NCBI GenBank assembly: GCA_025267735.1
Contig: CM046303.1
Span: forward strand, 46,141,380-46,205,379
Direction of reading: 5' to 3'
Length of the DNA stretch: 64,000 bases
DNA from: Mactra quadrangularis
Lineage: Eukaryota; Mollusca; Bivalvia; Venerida; Mactridae
Each line of letters begins with the position of its first letter. The stretch's first letter is position 1. The notes beneath the pieces are model-generated. The model was not told where the DNA came from. It made no database searches and was given only the letters and a program-made list of their open reading frames with translations. The translations under genes and the position numbers were made by a program. This document shows positions 22,200-33,617 of this stretch, in pieces.

Positions 22200-25120
22200 T
22201 TCTTGTTAGGTTTATATCCATGTTTTATTTACAAAAAATGTTCTACACGATCACAAGTTACTGCTGGTTCTTGTGACACTATGACCATATGAAATATGCC
22301 ATTTACTTCCCATTTTCGGAAAGCTGAATGAACAAGCTTTCTTTTGGTATATAATACTGCTACAAGTTTGTGTAAGTATTTAACTCTGGATGAGTTATAT
22401 AACGAACAGTTTTTCATTTTTTTTAATTCTCTACACAAAGAACTGATTCAAACGTACCGAACGACCTATCTCTGATGTCAATATTTGCAACGTATTTGTA
22501 ATAATATCAACGGCATAACATGGATATGCAATGCATAAAAAACCATGAAGAATGAAAACATACGGCTACATTGAGTGATCGAAGTGCTTCAAGAAATATA
22601 TTCAATATTCTTGTTTGGTATGTACATTTTTGACAAAAAAATGTTTTACGCTACCGCAAGTTACTGCTGGTTCTTGCGACAATATGACCAAAACATATGC
22701 CATAAAATACCCATTTTCTGAAAGCTTAATGAACAAGCTTTTATTTGGTATAAAATACTGCTACAAGTTCGTGTTAGTAATTTTCTCTGGATGAGTTATA
22801 TAACGAACAGTTTTTCAATCTTTATTTGATTTCTCTACACAGAGAACTGTTTCAAATGTACAGAAGGACCTATCTCTGATGGTAATATTTGCAAAGTATT
22901 TGTAACAATATCAACGGCATAAAGAGTATATGCAGTGTATGAAAATAACCAAAAAAAGATGAAAAATACGGCTACATTAAGTGTTCGAAGTGCTTCAAGA
23001 AATATATTCAATATTCTTGTTTGGTAGGTACTTTTTTACAAAAAATGTCCTACGCTACCGCAAGTTACTGCTGGTTCTTGCGACAATATGACCGAAACAT
23101 ATGCCATAAATTACACATATTCGTAAAGTAAAATTAACATGCTTTCATTTGGTATATAATACTGCTACAAGTTCGTGTTAGTATTTAACTATGGATGAGT
23201 TATATAACGAACAGTTTTTCAATTTTTATTTGAATTCTCTACACAGAGAACTGATTTATACGTTCAGAAGAACCTATCTCTGATCGCAATATTTGCAACG
23301 TAGTTGTAACAATATCAACGGCAATAACATGTTTATGCAATGTATAAAAATTACCATGAAGTATGAAAAATACGGCTTCATTGAGTGATCGAAGTGCTTT
23401 AAGAAATATATTCAATATTCTTGTTTGGTATGTACTTTTTTACAAAAAATGCCCTACGCTACCGCAAGTTACTGCTGATTCTTGCGACAATATGATCAAA
23501 ACATACGCCATAAAATACCCATTTTCTGAAAGCTGAATGAACAAGCTTTCATTTGGTATATAATACTGCTACTAGTTCTTCTTGTTTTTTCTGACTCTAT
23601 ATTAGTTTTATAAACAACATTTTTTTTCATTTGAATTTCTACACGAAGGTCCATATTGTACATACATATAGGGCCTATTTTTGATGCCAATGTTTTCCAA
23701 CAATGTTTAAAAAAGCTATGACGTAACATTTATCTAAATAAGAATGAAGAATGAAAGAACTCAGCTACAAACAACATTGTAAGTACTTGACTGTTTAAAT
23801 ATATATATACATATTATACATTCGTTTTGGGATGCTAAAATTTAAGTGATTTTTTAAAAAACGTCCCTTGCAATCAGAGGTTACTGCTGATACTTGTGAC
23901 GTTATGAATGAAAAGTATGCTTTGTAGTGCCCATTTTTGTAAAGATGAATAAACAAGCTTTCATTAGGTATATAATTCTGCTACAGGCTCATTTAAGTAT
24001 TTTACGCTGGATGAGTTTTATTACGAACAGTTTTTCAATTTTCGTTTGAACTCTCAACACAGAGTACTTAGTTAAACGTACAGATAGCGCCTGTTTATGA
24101 TGTCAATATTTGCATCGAATATGTTTAAAAAATCTAGGGTTTTACATGTATGTATTAAAAAGGCGTAAAAGACTACGGCTAAAGATAATAATCTATAATA
24201 AAACTTTTAAAAAATCTTGTAGATTTAGTATCCCTGTGTTTTTCCAAAAAGTTTTACAAGTTACTGCTAGTTCTTGTGACGCTAAAACTATGCTTTTTAT
24301 CACCCGTTTTCGTGAAGCTGAATGAGCAAGTTTTCATTTGGTATATAATACTTCTACCAGATCGTGGCAAAATTTCACACTGAACGAGTTTTATTAGGAA
24401 TATGCTCTTCAATTTTTATCCGAACCCTACTCGGCGTTGGATTAAATGTACAGATAGGACTTATCTTAAATTTCAAATTTGCTGCAAATATGGATATAGA
24501 ACAATGGTAATTCATATTAAACATTGACAATTACATTAACATTCATTGCTTTAATACTGGCAGAAATAAGAGCTCTGAGGGTTGGTTATGTTCACGTACT
24601 TCGTTCAAACTTTAACTTCGCTATTGTAAGTTACTGCTGTTTTTTGTGATCCAATGACTGGATAAACATACTATTCAATACACATATTCACAAAGCTAAA
24701 GGATCAAGCTTTAATTTGGTATATAGTACTGCTTTATGTTGTCGATAGTTTTCAATATCGGATATATTTAATTTAATACATATCTTTCAAGTTTAGAATG
24801 TTTACTCGGGATTCAAATTAAATGTGCAGATTTAAAGACTTCTCTCAATATTTGTTACAGATCTGCATAAAAATCAATGATAATTTATATCAAAATAAAG
24901 AGAAAACATGGACGATTACATCAGCACGAATTGTTTTATTAGTGGTCGAAAAAAAGAGCGTAAGCGTTGGTAAAGTTTACGTACTTCGTGCAAATTTTAA
25001 TACCATTTTACATGTATATTGTAAGTTACTGCTGTTTTTGGTGTTGTTGTGACTGGTAAATATACCATTTAATATACATTTTCAAAAAGTCGAATGGACA
25101 AGCTTTAATTTTATACATGA
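22200..25120. repeat. ~400-bp tandem units, left arm
   Basis: The marker GTTACTGCTGGTTCTTG or a variant starts at 22257, 22660, 23064, 23468, 23880, 24260, 24630 and 25025, giving spacings of 403, 404, 404, 412, 380, 370 and 395 bp. Other shared blocks are GAACAAGCTTTCATTTGGTA, GATGAGTTATATAACGAACA and TTCAAGAAATATATTCAATA. Outer units are alike and units toward the centre are diverged. Confidence 0.9.
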
Positions 25121-28100
25121 TACATTGTTATGTTGGTTTTTATAAACTGTGTAAGTTTATCTTATGACATTTCTTTCAGCGTGGTAATTAATCTTGATAT
25201 TTTCTCCGCATTTAAGACCAACTTCCGGGTAAAGATAGATAGCGGAAACAACTTGATTTTTCATTTTTACATATTCGTTACCACCTGTTACATAAATACG
25301 ATATGGTTTTTATTCAAACAAACTTGATATTTATGAAAGCATATTATAAAATACGTTAAATGAGCTAGTTTTGTTACAAAAGTCCTTCACATAATAATTT
25401 GTTGTCTGCGTAAAAAAAATGTTTTCGCGAAAACAATTTGGTTCCGCTGTCTTTCTATACCCGGAAGTTGATCTAAAATACAAGTTAATTTTATAACATG
25501 AACCATGATTATTCTGTTTTTATTTGCATTATTTTCTTACACTTTACTTATCAAATATAACATGACTTATCATACGTGCAAGATAAGATTTACGAAAGGG
25601 AATGATTTTGTTCAAAATCAAACGTTTAACATCTAACAGATATTCGGTACGCAAGTTTAATCTGCGGCTAAATATTTCATTCGGCGGAGAAAATATCAAG
25701 AATGATAACCACGATGAAATTATTGAAAAATTTGTCATAAGAAAAACTTATTCAGTGTATAAAATCTAACATGACAGTTGAGATGAATAATATACCATAC
25801 TAAAGCTTGTTCATTCGGCTTTTTGATAATGTATGTTAAATAGTATATTTATTGTCCATAATAACACTAAAACAGCAGTAACTCGCAATATAAAGCGATG
25901 TTAAATTTTGTACGAAATACGTGAACATAATCAACGCTTAAGCTCTTACTTCTACCAGTATTATGTAATTCATGTTGATATAATCGTGCATGTTTTATCT
26001 TTAGTTCGATATAAATAATTCTTGTCTTTTGATGCAGATCTGTAACAAATGTTGACATTGAAGATGGGCCTTATATACGCACATTTATTTCCAACTCCAG
26101 ATGAATAATTCGAATGGAAATCGAAAAATGTCATTAATAAAACATATCCGAAGTGGAAAACTATCTTGAACATAAAGCAGTATTATATACCAAATGAAAG
26201 CTTGTTCATTCAGCTTTGTGAATATGTATATTAAATGGAACACAGACCCGGTCTTCGGATAAAAAATAACAGCAGTAACTTACTATAGCAAAGTAAAATT
26301 TTGAGCGAAGTGAAATTTTTAGCGAAGTATATGAACATAACCAATTCATTAGAGCACTTATTTCAACCATTATAGAAAAAAACTTTCTTATGATTATGAA
26401 ATCGTATTTTTTCCCGTTATTTTGATATAAATTTTCATTGGTTTTTATCCATATTTGCAACAAATATTGACATAGAAAAAAAGTCCTACCTACACATTAA
26501 TCCAAACCAAAGTAGAGAATTCTAATGAAAATTGAACAAATGTTCGCAATAAAACTAGTTCAGTGTGAAAACTCACTCGAACTGGTTGTAGTATTATATA
26601 CCAATTGAAAGCTTGTTCATTCAGCTTTACGACAATAGGTATTAAATGGCATAGTTTTCGTTTTTAGCGTCACAAGAACCAGCAGTAACTTGTAATCACG
26701 TTGAATAATTTTCTGAAAAAAAAACACCTTGGATTCGCGTAGAAATTCGAATGAACAAAAATGTTGTTTATAAAACTAATATGGTGTAAAAAACAAACGA
26801 GAAGTAGTAGTAGTGTTTTATACCAAATGAAAGCTTGTTCATTTAGCTTTTAAAATAGGGGGAATTTTATGGCATATGTATTGGTCATATTGTCGAAAGA
26901 GCCAGCAGTAACTTGCGGTATCGTAGGACATTGTTTTGGTAAAAAGTACAAACCAAACAAGAATATTGAATATATTTCTTGAAGCACTTCGATCAATAAA
27001 TGTAGCCGTATTTTTCATTCTTTATGGTCATTTTCATAAATTGCATATGCATGTTATGCCGTTGATATTGTTACAAATACGTTACAAATATTGCCATCAG
27101 AGATAGGTCGTTCTGTACGTTTGAATCAGTTCTCTGTGTAGAGAATTCAAATAAAAATTGAAAATTGTTCGTTATATAACTCGTCCAGAGTTAAATACTT
27201 ACACGAACTTGTAGCAGTATTATATATCAAATGAAAGCTTGTTCATTCAGCTTTCAGAAAATGTGTAATTTATGGCATATGTTGTGGTCATAATGTCGCA
27301 AGAACCAGCAGTAACTTGCGGTAGCGCAGGACATTTTTTTTGTAAAAAAGTACCTACCAAACTAGAATATTGAATATATTTCTTGAAGCACTTCGATCGC
27401 TCAATGTAGCCGTATTTTTCATTATTAATGGTTATTTTATACACTGCATATGCATGTAATGCCGTTGATATTGTTACAAATACGTTACAAATATTGCCAT
27501 CAGAGATAGGTCCTTCTGTACGTTTAAATTAGTTCTCTGTGTAGAGAAATGAAATAAAAATTGAAAATTGTTCGTTATATAACTCGTCCAGAGTTAAATA
27601 CTTACACTAACTTGTAGCAGTATTATATACCAAATGAAAGCTCGTTCATTCAGCTTTCAGAAAATGTGTATTTTATGGCATATGTTGTGGTCATAATGTC
27701 GCAAGAACCAGCAGTAACTTGCGGTAGTGCAAGACATTTTGTTTTAAAAAAAGGTACCAACCAAACAAAAATATTTAGTACATTTCTTGAAGCACTTCGA
27801 TCACTTAATAAAGCCGTAATTTTTATTCTTTATGGTTAGTTTTAAACATTGCATAAACATGTTATTGCCGTTGATATTGTTACATCTACGTTGCAAATAT
27901 TGCCATCAGAAATAGGTCCTTCTGTACGATTGAATCAGTTTTCTGTGTAGAGAATTCAAATAGAAATTAAAAAACTGTTCGTTATATAACTCGTCCAGAG
28001 TTAAATACTTACACGAACTTGTAGCAGTATTATATACCAAATGAAAGCTTGTTCATTCAGCTTTCAGAAAACGTGTATTTTATGGCATATGTTTTGGTCA

Positions 28101-28660
28101 TAATGTCGCAAGAACCAGCAGTAACTTGCGGTAGTGCAGGACATTTTTTTTTGTAAAAAAGGTACCTACCAAACAAAACATATTTAGTATATTTCTTGAA
28201 GTACTTCGATCACTAAATAAAGCCGTATTTTTTATTCTTTATGGTTATTTGTAAACATTGCATAAACATGCTTTTGCCGTTGATATTGTTACAACTACGT
28301 TGCAAATATTGCCATCAGAGATAGGTCCTTTTGTACGTTTGAAGCAGTTCTCTGTGTAGAGAATTAAAAAAAATTGAAAAACTGTTCGTTATATAACTCA
28401 TCCAGAGTTAAATACTTACTCGAACTTGTAGCAGTATTATATACCAAAAGAAAGCTTGTTCATTTAGCTTTCCGAAAATGGGAAGTAAATGGAATATTTC
28501 ATGGTCATAGTGTCACAAGAACCAGCAGTAACTTGTGATCGTGTAGAACATTTTTTTTGTAAATAAAACATAGATATAAACCTAACTAGAAAACATGTAT
28601 ATAATTATCCAAGTCCTCGGATCACTCAATGTGTTCCTTCATTCTACTTCTTTATTTAGC

Positions 28661-28862
28661 TGCAGCAGTGGCGTAGCATGTCTGACTTCGAATCCGGAGA
28701 TCACGGGTTCGAGTCCGGTCGCGGTACGATGTCATACCCTATACATGAGTTGTCAGTCTCGTGGTAGGGTATTATAGTAGGAAGAGCTGGATGTCGTATA
28801 TACATTGTATAACCTAAATGTGAGTTGAATGCGACGTTAAACCCAATTAAAACAAACAAACT
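28661..28862 (+). mobile_element. SINE D in the right arm
   Basis: The tRNA-like head GCAGCAGTGGCGTAGCATG is followed by a B box ACGGGTTCGAGTCCGG. The body reads CATGAGTTGTCAGTCTCG and the 3' end GCGACGTTAAACCCAATTAA. It is the mirror copy of 21916-22124. Confidence 0.85.
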
Positions 28863-29039
28863 TTTTTTTATTTTCATATTTCATAGTATTGATTTTAACA
28901 TATCCCACATCCTAGATTGGCTCTATATGTTCTTTTTTTTAATTTTGGACCTTATAGAGAATTCAAACATATAACTTTTATGATCTGAGAATTCTGAGAG
29001 GCAAAATAAAAAATGATTTGCTAGAATGATACAGCAGTC

Positions 29040-29435
29040 TGCAACAGTACTGCCCTACTGCCGAAAATTCTAACAGTAAGGTTTTACTGCCGAAAATTCT
29101 AACAGTAATGCTGTACTGCCGAAAACTCAAGCAGTAAGGCTTTACTGCTGTACTGCCGAAAAATTCTAGCAGTAAGGCTGTACTGCCGAAAAGTCTGGCA
29201 GTATGGCTGTACTGCTGTACTGCCTAAAATTCTGACAGTAAGGCTCTACTGCTGTACTGCCAAAAATTCTGGCAGTAGGGCTGTACTGCTGTACTGCCGA
29301 AAATTCTGGCAGTAGGGCTGTACTGCTGTACTGCCGAAAATTCTGGCAGTAGGGCTGTACTGCTGGCAGTAGGGCTGTACTGCTGTACTGCCGAAAATTC
29401 TGGCAGTAGGGCTGTACTGCTGTACTGCTGTTACT
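29040..29435. repeat. ACTGC minisatellite, right arm
   Basis: Iterated TACTGCCGAAAATTCTGGC and GGGCTGTACTGCTGTACTGC. It is longer than the left-arm array by several units, showing independent length change since the arms became identical. Confidence 0.85.
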
Positions 29436-29738
29436 GCTGTCTTCACATACATTGGAATCACGTGTTTTGAAATCATTATAACCAATTAAACTCTGGGTTG
29501 TGTAATTTCAACACAGTGACTATTTAACGTGTAAGTTTGTGGATACTCATGCCTTTTTCCCAACAACACGGCATGGTTACCTTTCCTTGGCTTGAGGACC
29601 ATGTGCATGCCATTTGCTTTAGCAGTTATAACTTACGAGGATATGGAAGCTGGGGAGCATGTTATTTTACAAAATACAAGGCAAATTTACAGAGGGAAAC
29701 ATAATAATTGTATAAATTTCAGGATATATATCACATAT

Positions 29739-29812
29739 GCAGGGGCAGCTCCAGGATTTTTTCCTGGGGGTCCGAACTTTTTCTAGGGAGGTCCAAACTT
29801 TCGAACCAAAAC
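29739..29812 (+). mobile_element. Fragment of CAGGGGC-type hAT MITE
   Basis: GCAGGGGCAGCTCCAGGATT is followed by a GGGGGTCCGAAC block, matching one end of the elements at 34509 and 55886. The other end is missing. Confidence 0.6.
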
Positions 29813-29986
29813 CACATTTTTGCACCGATAAATAAGCATGATAATCATGCAAGCAGACGACAGTATGTTCATAATTATACACATTTCCATTTTCGATCGG
29901 ACATACTGTTGAAAAATAAAGATTTCCTACTTGTAATATGGTAATCGGGTACATGTACTTAGAAGTATAATACATTATTAATAGAC

Positions 29987-30275
29987 AACCCGGGTCGGTA
30001 GCGCAGTTGGTAGCGCGCCTGGATTTCGAATCTAGTCCAGAAGTGGGTATGGGTTTGAATCCCATCCGGGGAGGTTGTAACTTTCCATGAAAATTTGACA
30101 ATAATGTCACTTTCTTCAATTAATAAGGTATATGGAGAATTGTCCGGCCTTAGGAAAGGGTAGGTCAGTTCTGGTGATAGACAATGGTCCCAGAAAGCTA
30201 GGTTATGTGCGCTGGACGCCGTAAAATAATCTAATAAATTGTGTTGACACGGTGTTAAACCCAGTGTACAAAAAC
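29987..30275 (+). mobile_element. SINE B, plus strand
   Basis: The tRNA head is CCCGGGTCGGTAGCGCAGTT with a B box GGGTTTGAATCCCATCC. The body reads GGCCTTAGGAAAGGGTAGGT and the 3' part GTGTTGACACGGTGTTAAAC. It is nearly full length. The exact target duplication is not clear. Confidence 0.88.
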
Positions 30276-30675
30276 AATAAAATAATAGGCAAGATTTCGA
30301 CAGTGATTGACCTTTAAAACTGTACAAACTAGATATTTGCCCAACAGAATTTAGTTAAAACCATATTAAAATAGATCCATTGAGCGTTGGGTAGGTACAG
30401 TCCCTTTGGATTATAACATTTCATCTTGATCGTGTTATCCGTGAACTAAGAAAGAAATATATTTTAAATATATGTTATAAATGAGCAAATTAATCAAATT
30501 CAACAAATTAATGACTACAGACAATGCCATAGTCCTACAAAACTCAGTATATTTGTGAATAAAATCATGTAACATTTCGACAGACATTAAAACACAAACA
30601 GTACACATTCAGACACCCTCAACTTTACACGCCTCGTGGTCGACTTACAATGTCAAACAAACCTGACTATGTATT

Positions 30676-30770
30676 AGTTAGATTATGTTTTCATTTTACT
30701 AAAAGGTTTAGTGCGAGGGGCGGAGCCCCGAGCACTGAACCTTATAGTAAAATGAAAACATAATCTAACT
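30676..30770. repeat. Near-perfect 95-bp hairpin
   Basis: AGTTAGATTATGTTTTCATT at the left is matched by AATGAAAACATAATCTAACT at the right. The arms continue through TTTAGTGC/GCACTGAA to an apex of GAGGGGCGGAGCCCCGAG. The transcript would fold into one long stem. Confidence 0.9.
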
Positions 30771-30773
30771 GGC

Positions 30774-30888
30774 TTAGCACAGCATTTTCCCCAAGTTCAA
30801 CACGCTTCTATACTATACAATATAGTACATGTCTACTATCAACAATCCTCGACAGCTGATTGGACGAGGGGAAAATGCTATGTGCTAA
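30774..30888. repeat. Second inverted repeat, TTAGCACAGCATTTTCCCC
   Basis: TTAGCACAGCATTTTCCCC pairs with GGGGAAAATGCTATGTGCTAA across a loop of about 75 nt. It directly follows the preceding hairpin, so both may be parts of one MITE. Confidence 0.75.
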
Positions 30889-31314
30889 AACCCATTTTAT
30901 TGAAATCATTTTATGACTATTTCATATTTGTGTCATATAATATGTACGTGTACATTTCTTATGAATAAAATGAATAAATCATTAATTAAAATATGTTTTA
31001 TAAGTAATAAAGCTTACCACACTATTCCGATAAAATCCACAGCTACAACTATAATGGAGGCCACTTTACTAATAGGCATGAAAAACCCGTGATCCACGCT
31101 CGGAAGACGGATATTTGGTTTAAACAATATTTTATTTGATAACCAGCAAGTACATATTCAATAGTATGGACATAAAAATTGATAGGATTAAAGAGATAGC
31201 ATTGCTAATTTTTAAACGTCTCTCCTCAAACAATTTTTTGACAAACAGAAACTCATTGTTTTAAAATCGCTTATGCGATCTTAACGCCATAAATTTCCCT
31301 TTAAAATACATATA

Positions 31315-31489
31315 CAGTCAGATCTCGATACAACGACATCGTTCGTTTCCGAAAAATGTGTCGTTACAACGCATATGTCAGTGTAATGAATTCTTCCGAC
31401 TATGTACATGTTGGTATTGGTTCCCATAAAATATGTCAGTATAACGAGAATGTCGTTGTAATGGATGTCGTTGTATCGAGATCTGACTG
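31315..31489. mobile_element. TA-flanked MITE, CAGTCAGATCTCG ends
   Basis: CAGTCAGATCTCGATACAAC is mirrored by GTTGTATCGAGATCTGACTG, with TA at 31313-31314 and 31490-31491. Interior subterminal CGTTACAACG and TAACGAGAATGTCGTTG motifs repeat the theme. The termini resemble pogo/Tigger-type MITEs. There is no ORF. Confidence 0.88.
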
Positions 31490-31639
31490 TATTTGTACCA
31501 GTTGTAACTGGTAATAATTTATGGATAATGAATGATAGAAAATAAAACACAAAAAGCTGAAAACAAAAAAAAAAAACAAAAAAAAAAACAAAAAAAACAG
31601 CCTGGCATAAGCATAGAAGGAGATGTTGCTGTTGATTTA

Positions 31640-32330
31640 TGGTCTGTTAACGCACATGATAAATAATGGTAGGCAATTATACTGTGGGTTCATTGATTTT
31701 AGCAAGGCTTTCGACTACATTGAAAGAAATAGTCTATGGTACGAGCTTATAAAACTAGGTATACGTGATAAGACATGTATATAAATATTAAATCAAAATT
31801 TCGTTTTAAAAACATGTTAATCAATAAATTTACTTGTTCATTAGGAGTTAGACAAGTAGCGTGTTCAGTTACCGCGAACGTTACAGAACGTTACATAACG
31901 ATACATTCGGAACTCCTCGACCATTCGCTGCGAATATTCTAATACACAAATATGCGATCGTCAAGGCAATGAGTGATGTTTCAAAATTAACGGACTAAAA
32001 ACGAAACATCACTTAATGCCTACACGATCATATATTTGTTTACTTCAACACCGGTAGTTTCAAAATAGCGTCTAAATATGTCCGAGATTATTCGCAGCGA
32101 ATGGCCGAGGAGTTCCGAATGTATCGTTATGTAACGTTCTGTAACGTTCGCGATAACTGAACACGCTAAAGGGGAGAGTCTTTCTCCATTTCTTTTTTGT
32201 ATGTTTTTAAACGATCTAGAAGAGCAATTAATAGCTAACGAGATTGAAGGTATCGATATTTTAATGACCAAGATATTTATCCTGCTCTACCTAAGGTATT
32301 ACAGTTTTCGGCTCAACTGTTCACCTGACT
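31640..32330 (+). pseudogene. Dead LINE reverse transcriptase, interrupted
   Basis: Two in-frame RT blocks are visible. The first (about 31645-31790) reads QLYCGFIDFSKAFDYIERN and continues LWYELIKLGIRDK, the motif-A region of non-LTR reverse transcriptases. The second (about 32167-32300) reads KGESLSPFLFCMFLNDLEE and continues to LMTKIFILLY, the following palm region. A 308-bp TIR element (31859-32166) lies between them, right after GVRQ. The catalytic YADD is destroyed: after LLY a frameshift gives LRYY, although TVF-like coding follows in another frame. Only a fragment remains, without endonuclease or 3' end. The clade could be CR1/L2- or jockey-like and is not resolved. Confidence 0.82.
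31859..32166. mobile_element. TIR element, GCGTGTTCAGTTA ends
   Basis: Inverted arms of about 75 bp begin GCGTGTTCAGTTACCGCGAA and end TTCGCGATAACTGAACACGC. They share ACGTTACAGAACGTTAC and TACATTCGGAACTCCTCG. TA stands at 31857-31858 and 32167-32168. It is inserted within the LINE RT. A relative lies at 51606-51818. Confidence 0.88.
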
Positions 32331-32334
32331 GGCG

Positions 32335-32630
32335 TTCAAAGGCTCTGTCTGAGTGCTATTCGATCCAAACTGGGCGCAAAACTGAGCGCCACTCGACCCA
32401 AACTGGGTCCAAAACTGAGCGCCACTCGACCCAAACTGGGCCCAAAACTGAGCACCACTCGACCCAAATTGTGCCCAAAACGAAACGTCACTCGACCAAA
32501 ACTGTGCCCAAAACTGAGGGTCGCTCGACCAAAAATGTGCCCAATACTGAGGGTCGCTCGACCAAAAATGTGCCCAATACTGAGGGTCGCTCGACCAAAA
32601 ATGTGCCCAATACTGAGTTCCACCTGTTTC
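32335..32630. repeat. 33-bp minisatellite, open on both strands
   Basis: About eight copies of a 33-bp unit (CCACTCGACCCAAACTGGGC, then CCAAAACTGAGCG). Because 33 is a multiple of three, the plus strand reads RHSTQTGPKTE-like 11-mers and the minus strand FGPSLGRVALS-like 11-mers. It is fused downstream of the LINE remnant. The frames are a consequence of the period, not evidence for a gene. Confidence 0.85.
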
Positions 32631-33617
32631 CTAGCTTGCCATTTTAATACTTTATTATTATAATTCCATTTGTTACGGCTCAGCCTTTATTGGTATACGA
32701 CAAATCAGACGCACCAACCAGCTTGTATGATATATATTAAACATAATTTATAACTTTATTAGGCTGCATGACAATGAAATTCATTAAATTCGAGAAATCA
32801 GTGAAAGGTAACTGTGAAAATTCCAAGACATCAAATTAGATAATATCAGTGATACGTGCAACAAAAATTACCTACCCCTTATCACTATCGTTATCGGGTC
32901 AGGCAAATCTTATCAATAGCCACCCCTCAGTTGTAATTTATTAGTCAGGTATTCAGAATTTTCGTAAACGTTATCTTAATCTTGCAAGATCATTTGCTGA
33001 CGATAGAAACTTTAGTAGAAGTTCGGTACAATCTATAGGTCATTCGATTTCGATTTTTCTGATTGCACGTAGCGAACGATTAACAAAAAAAACATGTCAT
33101 GAAGGGAACACAATTCGGACGTGGATAAGTCTCGTTAGAATTTCGGATACTTTATTTAGCATAACTATAACCGAACAACTAAAAAAATGTGTCCACTGTA
33201 ATTCTTGTACAGTGATCCTTTGATATAAACCTGTGTGGTGAGAAATGTTCATTTGAAAAGATTTCCAAATACCCAATTCATTACATCGGGTGCGGCCATA
33301 ATCACGTATTGTCTGACGTACTTTTACCTGTCAAAGTACGACTGGGAACCAGACAATGTATACGTCTCTTCCGGCCACTTTAGCCAACTCGTACTCATCT
33401 TACAGAGTGAAAAATAAGGAGGGGCAGTAACAAGATGTGATCAATTATGCTCATTACATTTACAATCTAAACAATAGGCATTCTTCAATGATAAAGGAAA
33501 TTTTATAAAATATGTTGATTTATCTTTAAAACACTTCATACAAACCATTGTATCCTTGACAACTGGGATTGTTTTCTTGGTACATGTACATGTTTTTACA
33601 TACATGTAGTAGGTATA

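Larger units (their letters stand above)
21457..25250. repeat. Left arm of the foldback element
   Basis: The inverted counterpart is 25441-29452. Innermost matching blocks are CAACTTCCGGGTAAAGATAG (near 25219) and CTATACCCGGAAGTTG (near 25456). The segment at 21721-21920, between minisatellite and SINE, matches the right arm at 28865-29045 almost base for base, whereas inner units are visibly more diverged. Confidence 0.85.
21457..29452. mobile_element. Foldback transposon, 7,996 bp, 9-bp TSD
   Basis: The ends are perfect inverted repeats: ATGTATGTGAAGACAGCAG at the left and its reverse complement at the right. The perfect 9-bp direct repeat TGGAATCAC flanks them at 21448-21456 and 29453-29461. 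The two arms, about 3.8 and 4.0 kb, stay collinear inward: an ACTGC-rich minisatellite, about 170 bp of unique sequence, a SINE, then an array of about 400-bp tandem units down to a central loop of about 190 nt. No ORF exceeds about 85 residues, so it is non-autonomous. Long TIRs built of tandem repeats with a 9-bp duplication recall Drosophila FB elements and Mutator-like TIR elements; that assignment is an inference. Confidence 0.93.
25441..29452. repeat. Right arm of the foldback element
   Basis: It is the reverse complement of 21457-25250 in order and content. The marker CAGCAGTAAC starts at 25873, 26270, 26680, 26903, 27306, 27709, 28116 and 28523. The 223-bp interval at 26680-26903 shows a partly deleted unit. 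The central loop lies at about 25251-25440. Confidence 0.85.

Noticed and set aside
22200..28590. Regularly spaced repeats resembling a CRISPR array
   Set aside because: Units of about 400 bp are tandemly similar throughout, with no unique spacers, and the DNA is eukaryotic. It is a satellite within foldback arms.
29667..30327. Overlapping minus-strand frames of 150 and 122 codons
   Set aside because: They run through a SINE B and a hAT MITE fragment. Equivalent frames appear in other copies of those elements, so they are not host genes.
32201..32647. 148-codon plus-strand frame joining the LINE remnant to 11-residue repeats
   Set aside because: The frame crosses a transposon junction, begins without a convincing start, and its second half is a 33-bp minisatellite that is also open on the other strand.
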